DNA of 64,000 nucleotides from UBA5704 sp036380715 (GTDB taxonomy: Bacteria; Acidobacteriota; Thermoanaerobaculia; Multivoradales; UBA5704): positions 27,865-91,864 of the forward strand of contig DASVEF010000222.1 of assembly GCA_036380715.1 (NCBI GenBank). Reading direction: 5' to 3'. Below the pieces are notes generated by a model that was not told the origin of the DNA, made no database searches, and was given only the letters and a program-made list of their open reading frames with translations. The stretch's first letter is position 1, and the number at the start of each line of letters is the position of its first letter. Shown here in pieces: positions 1-6,633 of the stretch. Made by a program: the position numbers and the translations under genes.

Positions 1-342
1 GCCTTCTCGAATTATCTGATCGCGCTCGACCTGCTGGACCTCGGCGATCCCGAGTCTCTGGCCGAGGCGCGCCCGCTCATCGACGAAGCGATCTCCTTCC
101 TGCGCCGATCCAACGCCAAACATCCGACGCTCGACAAATTCCTTCTGGCGAGCGGCCGCATCGCCCTGGCCGCGGGCGATCGCGCGCGGGCCCGGCAGGA
201 CCTCGCCGAAGCGGCCGACCGCATGCGCAGGCACCGCGGAGGGGACCATCCGCTCACCCGCGAGGCGGAGGCTCTCCTGCGGAGCGCGGAGCCCTCACCC
301 CCTGACCCCCTCTCCCAGAGGGAGAGGGGGAAAAATCAATGA
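1..342 (+). CDS. C-terminal fragment of a TPR-like protein (5' end outside window)
   Basis: An open frame enters from the left edge and stops at 340-342, giving 113 residues. The sequence is helical and alanine/leucine rich with TPR-like spacing (ARPLIDEAISFLRRSNAKHP, then ALAAGDRARARQDLAEAADR). In Acidobacteriota such C-termini commonly belong to Ser/Thr protein kinases with TPR repeats encoded beside ECF sigma factors like the next gene. The kinase domain is not visible, so that identity is inference. The last 17 or so residues (EPSPPDPLSQRERGKNQ) are encoded by the left arm of a palindromic repeat, so the natural C-terminus has been replaced or extended by the repeat. Confidence 0.6.
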   Translation, partial: AFSNYLIALDLLDLGDPESLAEARPLIDEAISFLRRSNAKHPTLDKFLLASGRIALAAGDRARARQDLAEAADRMRRHRGGDHPLTREAEALLRSAEPSPPDPLSQRERGKNQ

Positions 343-416
343 AAGTCGATGTCGTCTAAGCTTTTTCCAAAGATTTCACCCCTCTCCCTCTGGGAGAGGG
401 GCCGGGGGTGAGGGCT
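291..416. repeat. Family A palindromic element, full copy
   Basis: The left arm (291-336, GCCCTCACCCCCTGACCCCC then CTCTCCC AGA GGGAGAG) and right arm (376-416, ending GGGGGTGAGGGC) are inverted copies around an AT-richer centre. Each arm carries its own small hairpin. The left arm supplies the stop region of the upstream ORF. The right arm ends just before the sigma-factor ATG. The same element recurs about ten times in this window. In RNA it would fold as a strong double hairpin and may act as terminator or processing site. Confidence 0.85.
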
Positions 417-422
417 CTCTCC

Positions 423-1025
423 ATGCTTCCCCAGAATCCCACCCACGAGATCACTCGCCTGCTCGCCGCGGTCCGCGATGGAGACCGCGCCGCCTCCGAC
501 GCCCTGTTCGCCAGCGTTTACCGGGAGCTCCATCGCCTGGCTCATGCCCAGCTCGCCGCCCGCGGCCGGCCCGGCGAGACGCTCGACACCACCGCCCTGG
601 TACACGAGGCCTATCTGCGCCTGGCGCAGCCGGCGGGCCTCTCCGCCGAGGATCGAGCGCACTTCTTCAACCTCGCCGCGCGGGTCATGCGGCACGTGGT
701 GGTGGACTACGCCCGGCAGCGGGACGCAGCCAAGCGCTCGGGCGAGGTGGTCCGCATCGAGGTGGGAGGGCCGAGGGAACCGGCGGCCGAAGCCGACGCC
801 CGGCTCACCGAGGACCTCCTCGCCCTTGACGCCTCTCTCGAGCGTCTCGAAGCGGAGAGCCCCCGGCTTGCCCGCCTCGTCGAGCTCCGCTTCTTCGCCG
901 GGCTGAGCTTCGCCGAGATCGGAGAGGTCCAGGGCCTGACCGAACGCACGGCCAAGCGCGACTGGCGCAAGGCCCGCGCCTTCCTCCTGGCGGAGCTGTC
1001 TCCGCCTGGTCCTTCCCCACTGTAG
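423..1025 (+). CDS. ECF-type RNA polymerase sigma factor
   Basis: A 200-residue sigma-70 family protein with region 2 at about residues 25-95 (ending HVVVDYARQRDAAKR) and region 4 at about 135-190 (LVELRFFAGLSFAEIGEVQG, then LTERTAKRDWRKARAFL). The TALVHEAYLRL block and the overall form match the Sig-70_X6 subgroup (TIGR02999-like). This subgroup in Acidobacteria and Planctomycetes is usually encoded next to a Ser/Thr kinase and lacks a classical anti-sigma factor. ATG 423 is preferred. An in-frame GTG at 408 is the terminal GTGAGGGC of the repeat just upstream and is probably not the start. The last residues (PPGPSPL) and the stop codon lie in a second inverted-repeat element, so both gene edges touch repeats. 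Confidence 0.9.
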   Translation: MLPQNPTHEITRLLAAVRDGDRAASDALFASVYRELHRLAHAQLAARGRPGETLDTTALVHEAYLRLAQPAGLSAEDRAHFFNLAARVMRHVVVDYARQRDAAKRSGEVVRIEVGGPREPAAEADARLTEDLLALDASLERLEAESPRLARLVELRFFAGLSFAEIGEVQGLTERTAKRDWRKARAFLLAELSPPGPSPL

Positions 1026-1138
1026 AGACGCCCCGCGGGGCGTCTCCGCAGCGGCGGAATCTTTCCAGAGACCCCAGAGACCCCGCGGGTCCGCGGACCG
1101 GAGGAGACGCCCCACGGGGCGTCTCTACAGTGGGGAAG
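1012..1138. repeat. Family C inverted-repeat element
   Basis: Two arms of about 36 bp, 1012-1047 and 1103-1138, are inverted copies differing at one base. Both read CTTCCCCACTGTAGAGACGC followed by CCCG(C/T)GGGGCGTCTCC. Each arm is itself nearly self-complementary (GAGACGCCCCG/CGGGGCGTCTC). The 55-bp centre contains a further CCGCGGGTCCGCGG stem. The left arm contains the sigma-factor stop codon. There is no ORF inside, so this resembles a MITE or REP-type palindrome. Only one copy occurs in the window. Confidence 0.85.
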
Positions 1139-1196
1139 AGGGCAGCAGAAGCCTCGGTACGTTAGCGCCTATAGGGACGGGGTGAGGGCCCGGCTC

Positions 1197-1202
1197 TATA
1201 CT
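1197..1202 (+). promoter_or_regulatory. Putative -10 box (TATACT), leaderless start for methyltransferase
   Basis: TATACT ends 7 nt before ATG 1210 and no Shine-Dalgarno lies between. Transcription starting about 7 nt after the -10 would begin at the start codon. There is no convincing -35. The same geometry recurs before six other genes here. Confidence 0.4.
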
Positions 1203-1209
1203 TCCGCGG

Positions 1210-2304
1210 ATGCGACGGCGGCACTTCGAAGCGCTGCGCCCGGTCTGCCCGGTCTGCCGGGCGGGCCGGGGCGAGGAGATCCCCCTCGTCCTGGCCGTGG
1301 TCTTCCACGAGGAGGGCGAGCACGTGGTGGAGGGGACCCTCCGCTGCTCGGCCCCGTCCTGCCTGCGCGAGTACCCGGTCCTCGACGGCGTGCCGCTGAT
1401 CCTCGCCAACCTGCGCGGCTACGTGGCGGCGAGCATCGATCAGATCCACGCTCGGGAGGACCTGTCCGCCGAAACCGAGAGCCTGCTCGGAGACTGCTGC
1501 GGCTCCGGCTCCGCCTTCGACACCACCCGTCAACACCTCTCCACCTATGCCTGGGACCACTACGGCGATCTCGATCCCGAGGAGGCGCCAGGCGAATCTT
1601 CAGGCTTGGCCCCCGGCTCCGTCCTGCGCGTCCTGGAGCGCGGTCTCGAGCTGGCCGGGGAGGCCCCGGACGGCCCGGTCCTCGACATCGGCTGCGCAGT
1701 CGGCCGCACCGCCTTCGAGCTGGCCGCGCGGACGGGCCGGCTCGTGCTCGGGACCGACCTCAGCTTCGCGATGCTGCGTCTGGCCTCCCGCGCCCTCCGC
1801 GAGGGCCGGGTCCGCTACCCTCGTCGCCGGGTCGGGCTCGCCTACGACCGACGCGACTTTCCCGTGAGCTTTCCAGGTTCGGAGAACGTGGATTTCTGGG
1901 CCTGCGACGCCCTGGCCCTCCCCTTCCCCAGCGGCACCTTCGGGATGATCGTGACGCTGAACGTCCTCGACTGCGTCCAATCCCCCCACGACCTCCTCGC
2001 TTCTCTCCCCCGCCTCCTGTCCGATCGAGGCAGAGCGATCCTCTCCACTCCCTACGACTGGGCGCCGGCCGCGACTCCGGTCGAAGCCTGGCTGGGCGGG
2101 CACTCCCAGCGGGGAGAGAACGCCGGCGCGAGCGAGCCCGTCCTGCGCGCCCTCCTCACTCCGGGCGCGCATCCGGCGTCGGTCGAAGGATTGTCGATTC
2201 TGGCCGAAGAGCCGTCTTTGTCCTGGCGGGTGCGGATGCACGAACGGGCGGTGATGGAGTACCGGGTCGATCTGGTCGTGACGCGCAGAGCCCCCTCCCC
2301 CTGA
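1210..2304 (+). CDS. SAM-dependent methyltransferase with N-terminal zinc ribbon
   Basis: A 364-residue protein. The N-terminus has a Trm112-like zinc ribbon (CPVC at residues 13-16, a second Cys pair at 46/51, then YPVLDGVPLIL). The class I methyltransferase core starts near residue 150: motif I VLDIGCAVGR (157-166), GTDLSFAML as the motif II region, CDALALPFPSGTF as the motif III/IV region. The substrate is unknown. Fused zinc-ribbon methyltransferases of this type act on small molecules, lipids or RNA. ATG 1210 is supported by the -10-like box 7 nt upstream. The stop lies in a half copy of the family A repeat (codons for APSP precede it). It appears monocistronic. Confidence 0.75.
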   Translation: MRRRHFEALRPVCPVCRAGRGEEIPLVLAVVFHEEGEHVVEGTLRCSAPSCLREYPVLDGVPLILANLRGYVAASIDQIHAREDLSAETESLLGDCCGSGSAFDTTRQHLSTYAWDHYGDLDPEEAPGESSGLAPGSVLRVLERGLELAGEAPDGPVLDIGCAVGRTAFELAARTGRLVLGTDLSFAMLRLASRALREGRVRYPRRRVGLAYDRRDFPVSFPGSENVDFWACDALALPFPSGTFGMIVTLNVLDCVQSPHDLLASLPRLLSDRGRAILSTPYDWAPAATPVEAWLGGHSQRGENAGASEPVLRALLTPGAHPASVEGLSILAEEPSLSWRVRMHERAVMEYRVDLVVTRRAPSP

Positions 2305-2338
2305 CCCCCTCCCCCGCTGGTGCGGGAGAGGGGAAAAA
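2290..2338. repeat. Family A palindromic element, solo arm
   Basis: The sequence GCCCCCTCCCCCTGACCCCC, then CTCCCCCGCTGGTGCGGGAG and AGGGG, is one arm only with its internal hairpin. No inverted partner follows. It contains the stop codon of the methyltransferase and may serve as its terminator. Confidence 0.7.
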
Positions 2339-2367
2339 GGCCGGCCTGGTATCTATCTTTGCTTTGA

Positions 2368-2832
2368 CTACGAGGCGGGAAGGAACCGCCGGGCGACGAG
2401 CGCGATGGGCAGCCCGACGCAGAGCATGTGGATCGCCAATCCCGTCGCGAGCGCACTGGGCGAAGCGCCGAGCTTGAAAGGGGCCGCCGAGAGCGGCACG
2501 ACGACGAAGGTCATCACCAGATAGACCGCGACACCGTAAAGCAAGCCGCAGACGACCGGCCGCCGCACCAGCCACTTCAGCTTCCGGCTCGCCGCAACGT
2601 AGACCGCGGCGGCCACGAACGCGATCACGAAGTGCAGCACGGCTCCGAGAGCCGCGGTTGCGGCCCCGCCCTGGAAGGAGTCCGCGCCGAGCAATCCGCT
2701 GGAGATCGATTGCAGGAGCGAAACCGGGCTCCGCCCCCGCAGACCGCTTTGGACCAACGCAGCCGTCAGATCCAGAACGCCGGCCGTCAAGCCGCCCCAG
2801 AGGATAGCCCGCGCTACGGAGGCTTTTCTCAT
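2368..2832 (-). CDS. Small four-helix membrane protein of unknown function
   Basis: A 154-residue protein starting MRKASVARAILWGGLTAGVL, with hydrophobic segments at about residues 8-30, 55-80, 88-110 and 125-145 and few charges. The first helix ends LDLTAALVQSGLRG. The central segment reads GAVLHFVIAFVAAAVYVAA. I do not recognise the family with confidence; it resembles small YagU/DUF1440-like membrane proteins only in outline. The start at 2832 is preferred to an in-frame ATG 60 bp upstream because it begins directly before the first membrane segment and has a purine-rich GAGAGGAAC upstream. It stands alone between convergent and tandem neighbours. Confidence 0.6.
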   Translation of the reverse strand: MRKASVARAILWGGLTAGVLDLTAALVQSGLRGRSPVSLLQSISSGLLGADSFQGGAATAALGAVLHFVIAFVAAAVYVAASRKLKWLVRRPVVCGLLYGVAVYLVMTFVVVPLSAAPFKLGASPSALATGLAIHMLCVGLPIALVARRFLPAS

Positions 2833-2996
2833 AAAGCTTTCCGTTCCTCTCTGCGTTGTAGCAGAAAATTCGCCGCGCTTGGGGCGGTGCAAACGCGATG
2901 CCGCGGAGCCTCGCTCGGAAGCTCTCGATTTTTACGGTCAATGATCCGGCGAATTGAACGAGAGCGTTCAGAATTCTGACAGCCCGCCGCCCACGG

Positions 2997-3557
2997 CTAT
3001 TGTATCTTTCTCGCGAGATCACCCACGCGAATCACACCCGGCTGGACGACCCTCGCGTTGAGGCCGCGCAGACGAAGCTCTCTTCCAACCGGCGAATTCA
3101 CGAATTTCAAGGCATCCGCCCCAAACCGCTCCACGAACTTCTTGCAGCCGGTATGGGGCTGGCTCGTGACTTCGACGACCGCCGATCCCAATGTCAGCCG
3201 GGTCCCTGGCGGCAGGTTCGCGGCGCTCAGGTCCAGGTCGATGAAAAGCTGGTCGCCCGCCAGTTGCCAACGGCCGGGATTCTGCGCCACCAGGGCAATC
3301 ACGCGGGAGCTCATGATGTTGAGCTGCATGTCCGGATGCGCAGAGCCGTCCGGTGTACGAGAGCTTCCGCGAGTGCTCCAGTTATCCCCCGCGAGACCTT
3401 CCACGAGATCGAGCTCGGCTTCCTGCAACACTTCCCGCTCACCGATCCGGGGCCGCCGCACGATCAGCTTCAGCACGCCTTCCTCTTTGGGCGAGTCGAG
3501 TATCTCGTCCAGGCCGGCCTCAAGCTCTTCCATCGTCAAGTGGACTGTATCCGCCAT
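2997..3557 (-). CDS. MOSC domain protein
   Basis: A 186-residue protein. EEGVLKLIVRRPRIGEREVL near the N-terminus is followed by GDNWSTRG, MQLNIMSSRVIALVA, GDQLFIDLDLSAANLPPGTR and the hallmark QPHTGCKKFVERFG, whose conserved Cys is the proposed sulfur carrier. MOSC domains occur in molybdenum cofactor sulfurases and YiiM-type detoxifying proteins. Stand-alone ones often reduce N-hydroxylated compounds or have unknown substrates. The start is chosen at the MADTVHL methionine. An in-frame ATG 12 bp earlier (3569, MRRIMADT) is equally possible and would sit 11 nt after a TAGAAT box, which would make it leaderless. Divergent from ubiE across about 125 bp. Confidence 0.8.
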   Translation of the reverse strand: MADTVHLTMEELEAGLDEILDSPKEEGVLKLIVRRPRIGEREVLQEAELDLVEGLAGDNWSTRGSSRTPDGSAHPDMQLNIMSSRVIALVAQNPGRWQLAGDQLFIDLDLSAANLPPGTRLTLGSAVVEVTSQPHTGCKKFVERFGADALKFVNSPVGRELRLRGLNARVVQPGVIRVGDLARKIQ

Positions 3558-3580
3558 GATCCGCCTCATTGTTGGGCTTG

Positions 3581-3586
3581 ATTCTA
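3581..3586 (-). promoter_or_regulatory. Putative -10 box (TAGAAT) for the MOSC gene
   Basis: On the minus strand TAGAAT lies 11 nt before ATG 3569. It is identical to both boxes in the divergent B-box/RDD promoter near 28.9 kb. There is no clear -35. Confidence 0.3.
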
Positions 3587-3683
3587 CTGCGCGCTCTGAG
3601 CGCCGGGGGCTCGCCTCCCGCACCGGACGCTGGTAGTCTTCTCCGGCCAATCCCGGTGACTGTCAGGCTTTCGGTTGGACGAT

Positions 3684-4424
3684 ATGGCTACGGAACCTCT
3701 GCGCCCTCATCCCCTGCTGACTCGCTATTACGCGGACGAGGCGTCGCGCAAGCGCCAGGTCCTCGCCTGGTTCGACGAGTCGGCTCCCGATTACGACTGG
3801 ATCACTCAGGCCATGAGCTTCGGCTCCGGGTCCTGGTACCGCCGCCAGGCCCTGCTCCGCGCCGGTCTCGCTCCCGGCATGAGCACTCTCGACGTGGCCT
3901 GCGGCACCGGGGCTCTGACCGTGCCTTCTCAGGAGATCGTGGGACCGGAGGGTCAGGTCGTAGGGCTCGATCCCAGCACCGGCATGCTCCGCCAAGCGCG
4001 GGCCAATGGAGCGCGGCGGCTCGTGCGCGGCGTGGCCGAGGCCCTGCCTTTCCCGGACCGCCGGTTCGAGCTCCTCAGCATGGGCTACGCCCTGCGCCAC
4101 GTCGCCGACCTGCGGGCGACTTTCCGCGAGTATCACCGGGTGCTCCAGGCCGGCGGCCGGCTGCTGATCCTGGAGATCACGCCGCCCCGCTCGCGATTGC
4201 CGTTCCACCTGCTGGAGATCTATCTCGGCAGGATCGTGCCGCTCCTGGCCCGCCTCGGCCGCGGAGGCCGCAGCTCCCGGGACGTCATGCGCTACTACTG
4301 GGAGACCATCGACAACTGCGTGAAGCCGCCGGTCATCCTCTCCGCCCTGGAGGAGGCCGGCTTCTCGCGGGTCGCGCGGCACGTCGAGATGTCGATTTTT
4401 TCGGAATACGTGGCGGTGCGCTGA
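3684..4424 (+). CDS. ubiE: UbiE/MenG-type demethylmenaquinone methyltransferase
   Basis: A 246-residue class I methyltransferase of the UbiE/COQ5 family, expected to C-methylate demethylmenaquinone in the last step of menaquinone synthesis. Motif I is LDVACGTGALT (residues 69-79), followed by VVGLDPSTGMLRQA, AEALPFPDRRFE and the family-typical LSMGYALRHVADL and FREYHRVLQAGGRLLILEIT. The C-terminal YYWETIDNCVKPPVIL segment corresponds to the usual MFRYY-type region. ATG 3684 is chosen; a TTG at 3675 is in frame. No other menaquinone gene is adjacent. The quinol it helps make could feed the cytochrome b at 48.5 kb, which is inference. Confidence 0.85.
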   Translation: MATEPLRPHPLLTRYYADEASRKRQVLAWFDESAPDYDWITQAMSFGSGSWYRRQALLRAGLAPGMSTLDVACGTGALTVPSQEIVGPEGQVVGLDPSTGMLRQARANGARRLVRGVAEALPFPDRRFELLSMGYALRHVADLRATFREYHRVLQAGGRLLILEITPPRSRLPFHLLEIYLGRIVPLLARLGRGGRSSRDVMRYYWETIDNCVKPPVILSALEEAGFSRVARHVEMSIFSEYVAVR

Positions 4425-4426
4425 AC

Positions 4427-4540
4427 CAGCCTGGGGTTGAAACCCCAGGCTGGTCTGTTTCGCTCCTCAAGGAGCGACTCCCTTTCCTGATCCTCGCCCG
4501 CAGGGCGGTACAGCTCAGCCTGGGGTTTCAACCCCAGGCT
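4427..4540. repeat. Family B double-palindrome element, copy 1
   Basis: Two mini-palindromes in inverted orientation flank about 65 bp. The left one (4427-4454) has a 13-bp stem, CCAGCCTGGGGTT / AACCCCAGGCTGG. The right one (4516-4540) has AGCCTGGGGTT / AACCCCAGGCT. The spacer has its own short stems (CTCCTCAAGGAG, GCCCGCAGGGC). It fills the whole gap between the convergent ubiE and VWA genes and touches the latter's stop codon, so it probably acts as a two-way terminator. Confidence 0.85.
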
Positions 4541-6633
4541 CAGAGACGCGGCGGGGCCACGAGGAACGGCCGCGCCGTGACAGCCTTGACCGGCCCCGCC
4601 TCGCGGCCGACGCGCAGCTCCAGCAGGTAGTCGCCCGGCGGCAGCGAGCCCGCGTGCAGCTTGGCCATCACCAGGTCCGGCTGGCCGGCCTCTCCGGAGG
4701 TCATGGTCAGCAGCTCGACCTCTCCGCCCGTGGCGGGCTTACCTTCGAGGGTGAGGATGCGTCCGCGGACCCAGGCCCCCGTGCCGGTGATGCCGCGGCC
4801 GAGGAGCAGCACCTGCGCCTCTCCCGCCGCCGGCAGGGTGGCGTGCGCCGCCGGCAGCACCGAACGGCCGTGCAGGTCGAACGAGGTGTCCGTCGAGCGG
4901 ACGAGGAGCCAGGGATCGTCGGACGGCGGCAGGAACAGGGCGTCGATGCGCGACGCGGTCTCCGCCGTGGCGGCGAGGCTCAGGGGGAGCGACAGCAGGG
5001 ACACGCGGCCGTCGTTGCGGTCGCGCACCAGCACGCGCAGCCGGTGCTTGCCCGGGCTGAGGTCGAGCTGGCCGAGCACGCGCACGCCGCCCTGGGCCAG
5101 ACGGGTCCCCACCTTGGAGCGGTCGAGCTCCACGGCCTGGGCGAAGAAATCGTTGCTGTTGCCCTGGTCGTCCAGAGCATAGCCGAAGACTTCCAGGCCG
5201 AGCCTCGGAGCGCCGCCCGCGAGGATCGGCGCGCCCGGCACCTCCACCACCACGGCCACCGGGGTCGACTCGCCGCCGGAGCGCAGCGGCACCGCCATCA
5301 CCTGGATTCCCAGGTCGTCGCGCTCGTCGTCCCCGGCCACCAGGCGCGCCGCTTCGGCGAGCCGCTGGACGTCCTTCTGCTGCTTGAACGGGAGGGGCGC
5401 GAAGTAGCCGCTGCGGTGGCGGACCTTGGCCTTCTGGCCGTTGCGGAGCCGCACCTCCAGCGGGTGGAAGGAGCCGTCGGGCGCGGCATCGACCTGGACC
5501 GTGAGGAGGTAGCCGTGGGCGCTCTTCTTCATAGCGCCGTCCAGCCCCTCCGCGAGCTTGTTCGTCGCCTCCACCATCGTCCCCCCGGTCTCATGGGCGA
5601 GGTAGAAGAGACCGTTGCCGGCCCTCTGAGCCCGCACTCCCCCAAGGTCCACGACGTGGAGGAGCCAGCCCGAACGCCGGAGCTCCTCGACGGTGTCCCC
5701 GAGCCTCCTGAGCAGGTCGCTGCCGCCCACATACGAGTCCTGCGCGCCGCCAGGGCTGTATTGGACGAGCCCCTCGGCGAATCCGTCGCTGAAGAGCGCC
5801 AGGTACTTCCTCCCCTGCACCGGCCGCAGGGTTTCGGCGAGGCCGGCCAGCGCGTCGAGCTGTGCTTTGACGTGAGAGCTCATGAGCGCCTCGACATTCG
5901 GCTGGTGGAGGATGGACGAGTGGCTGAGCACGTTCTTCTGCAGGAAGCCGCCCCAGGTGCCGTCGCTGGGGCCGAGGGTTGCGAGCATGTCGGCGGCGAA
6001 GTTGCTCTCCTTGACCTTCCAGGCCTGCGCAAGGAGGGAGCGGGCGCCCAGGCCGGTCACCCGCAGCGGATCGGAGTCACCGCCCGGGACCTCCGCCGCC
6101 TTGCCCGTCAACACCGATTCGAGAGCGCCGAGGGTCCGCGCCGCGGCGGCGCGATCGGTGGTGAAGCTGAGCAGCAGATGGAGCTCGCCCTTGGGCAGAT
6201 AGACCCCAACCCCTACCATGTCGCGCGGGTCGAGGCCGGAGGCGACGAGCTTGCGAGCTTCGGTGACTCCTGTCGCAATCCGCTCCGGGCTGCTGAAGGC
6301 GAAGTCGAAGAGGAAGAACAGATGGCGGCGGGCGGCGGGCGGAAGCGGCTGCGCCCCCGGCTTCTCCGGCGCCTCCAGGTCGATGGCCTCGAAGGCGACG
6401 ACCGACAGCGGGCGCCCCTTCTCCGTCACCTCGAAATCGGCGGCCGTGAGCCCCTTGACCGCCTCGCCGCCGCGCATCACCTCGACCGGGATCTCCACCG
6501 CGGTCACCGAGATCTCGTCGGAGGCTCCCGGCGGAGCCGAGCCTTTCTGGTCGCCGTCCGACCTGCCCGTCACCAGCATCAGCAAGGCAAGAGCGAGCCC
6601 CAGGCTGCGAGAGAAGCGAGAGATTCCAGTCAC
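4540..6633 (-). CDS. Secreted VWFA-related Acidobacterial domain protein (downstream paralogue)
   Basis: A 697-residue protein with a signal peptide (RSLGLALALLMLVTGRSDG), then a short beta domain (VTAVEIPVEVMRGGEAVKGL, TAADFEVTEKGRPLSVVAFE) typical of TIGR03436 proteins, a VWA-like domain from about residue 100 (RRHLFFLFDFAFSSPERI), and a C-terminal half of beta-sandwich character ending in KAVTARPFLVAPPRL. The first metal-site motif reads DFAFS rather than DxSxS. The GTG start has a strong site (AAAGGAGG) and overlaps the upstream paralogue stop by 4 bp (GTGA), so the two are translationally coupled. Function unknown; the family is abundant and secreted in Acidobacteriota. A recent tandem duplicate. 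Confidence 0.85.
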   Translation of the reverse strand: MTGISRFSRSLGLALALLMLVTGRSDGDQKGSAPPGASDEISVTAVEIPVEVMRGGEAVKGLTAADFEVTEKGRPLSVVAFEAIDLEAPEKPGAQPLPPAARRHLFFLFDFAFSSPERIATGVTEARKLVASGLDPRDMVGVGVYLPKGELHLLLSFTTDRAAAARTLGALESVLTGKAAEVPGGDSDPLRVTGLGARSLLAQAWKVKESNFAADMLATLGPSDGTWGGFLQKNVLSHSSILHQPNVEALMSSHVKAQLDALAGLAETLRPVQGRKYLALFSDGFAEGLVQYSPGGAQDSYVGGSDLLRRLGDTVEELRRSGWLLHVVDLGGVRAQRAGNGLFYLAHETGGTMVEATNKLAEGLDGAMKKSAHGYLLTVQVDAAPDGSFHPLEVRLRNGQKAKVRHRSGYFAPLPFKQQKDVQRLAEAARLVAGDDERDDLGIQVMAVPLRSGGESTPVAVVVEVPGAPILAGGAPRLGLEVFGYALDDQGNSNDFFAQAVELDRSKVGTRLAQGGVRVLGQLDLSPGKHRLRVLVRDRNDGRVSLLSLPLSLAATAETASRIDALFLPPSDDPWLLVRSTDTSFDLHGRSVLPAAHATLPAAGEAQVLLLGRGITGTGAWVRGRILTLEGKPATGGEVELLTMTSGEAGQPDLVMAKLHAGSLPPGDYLLELRVGREAGPVKAVTARPFLVAPPRL

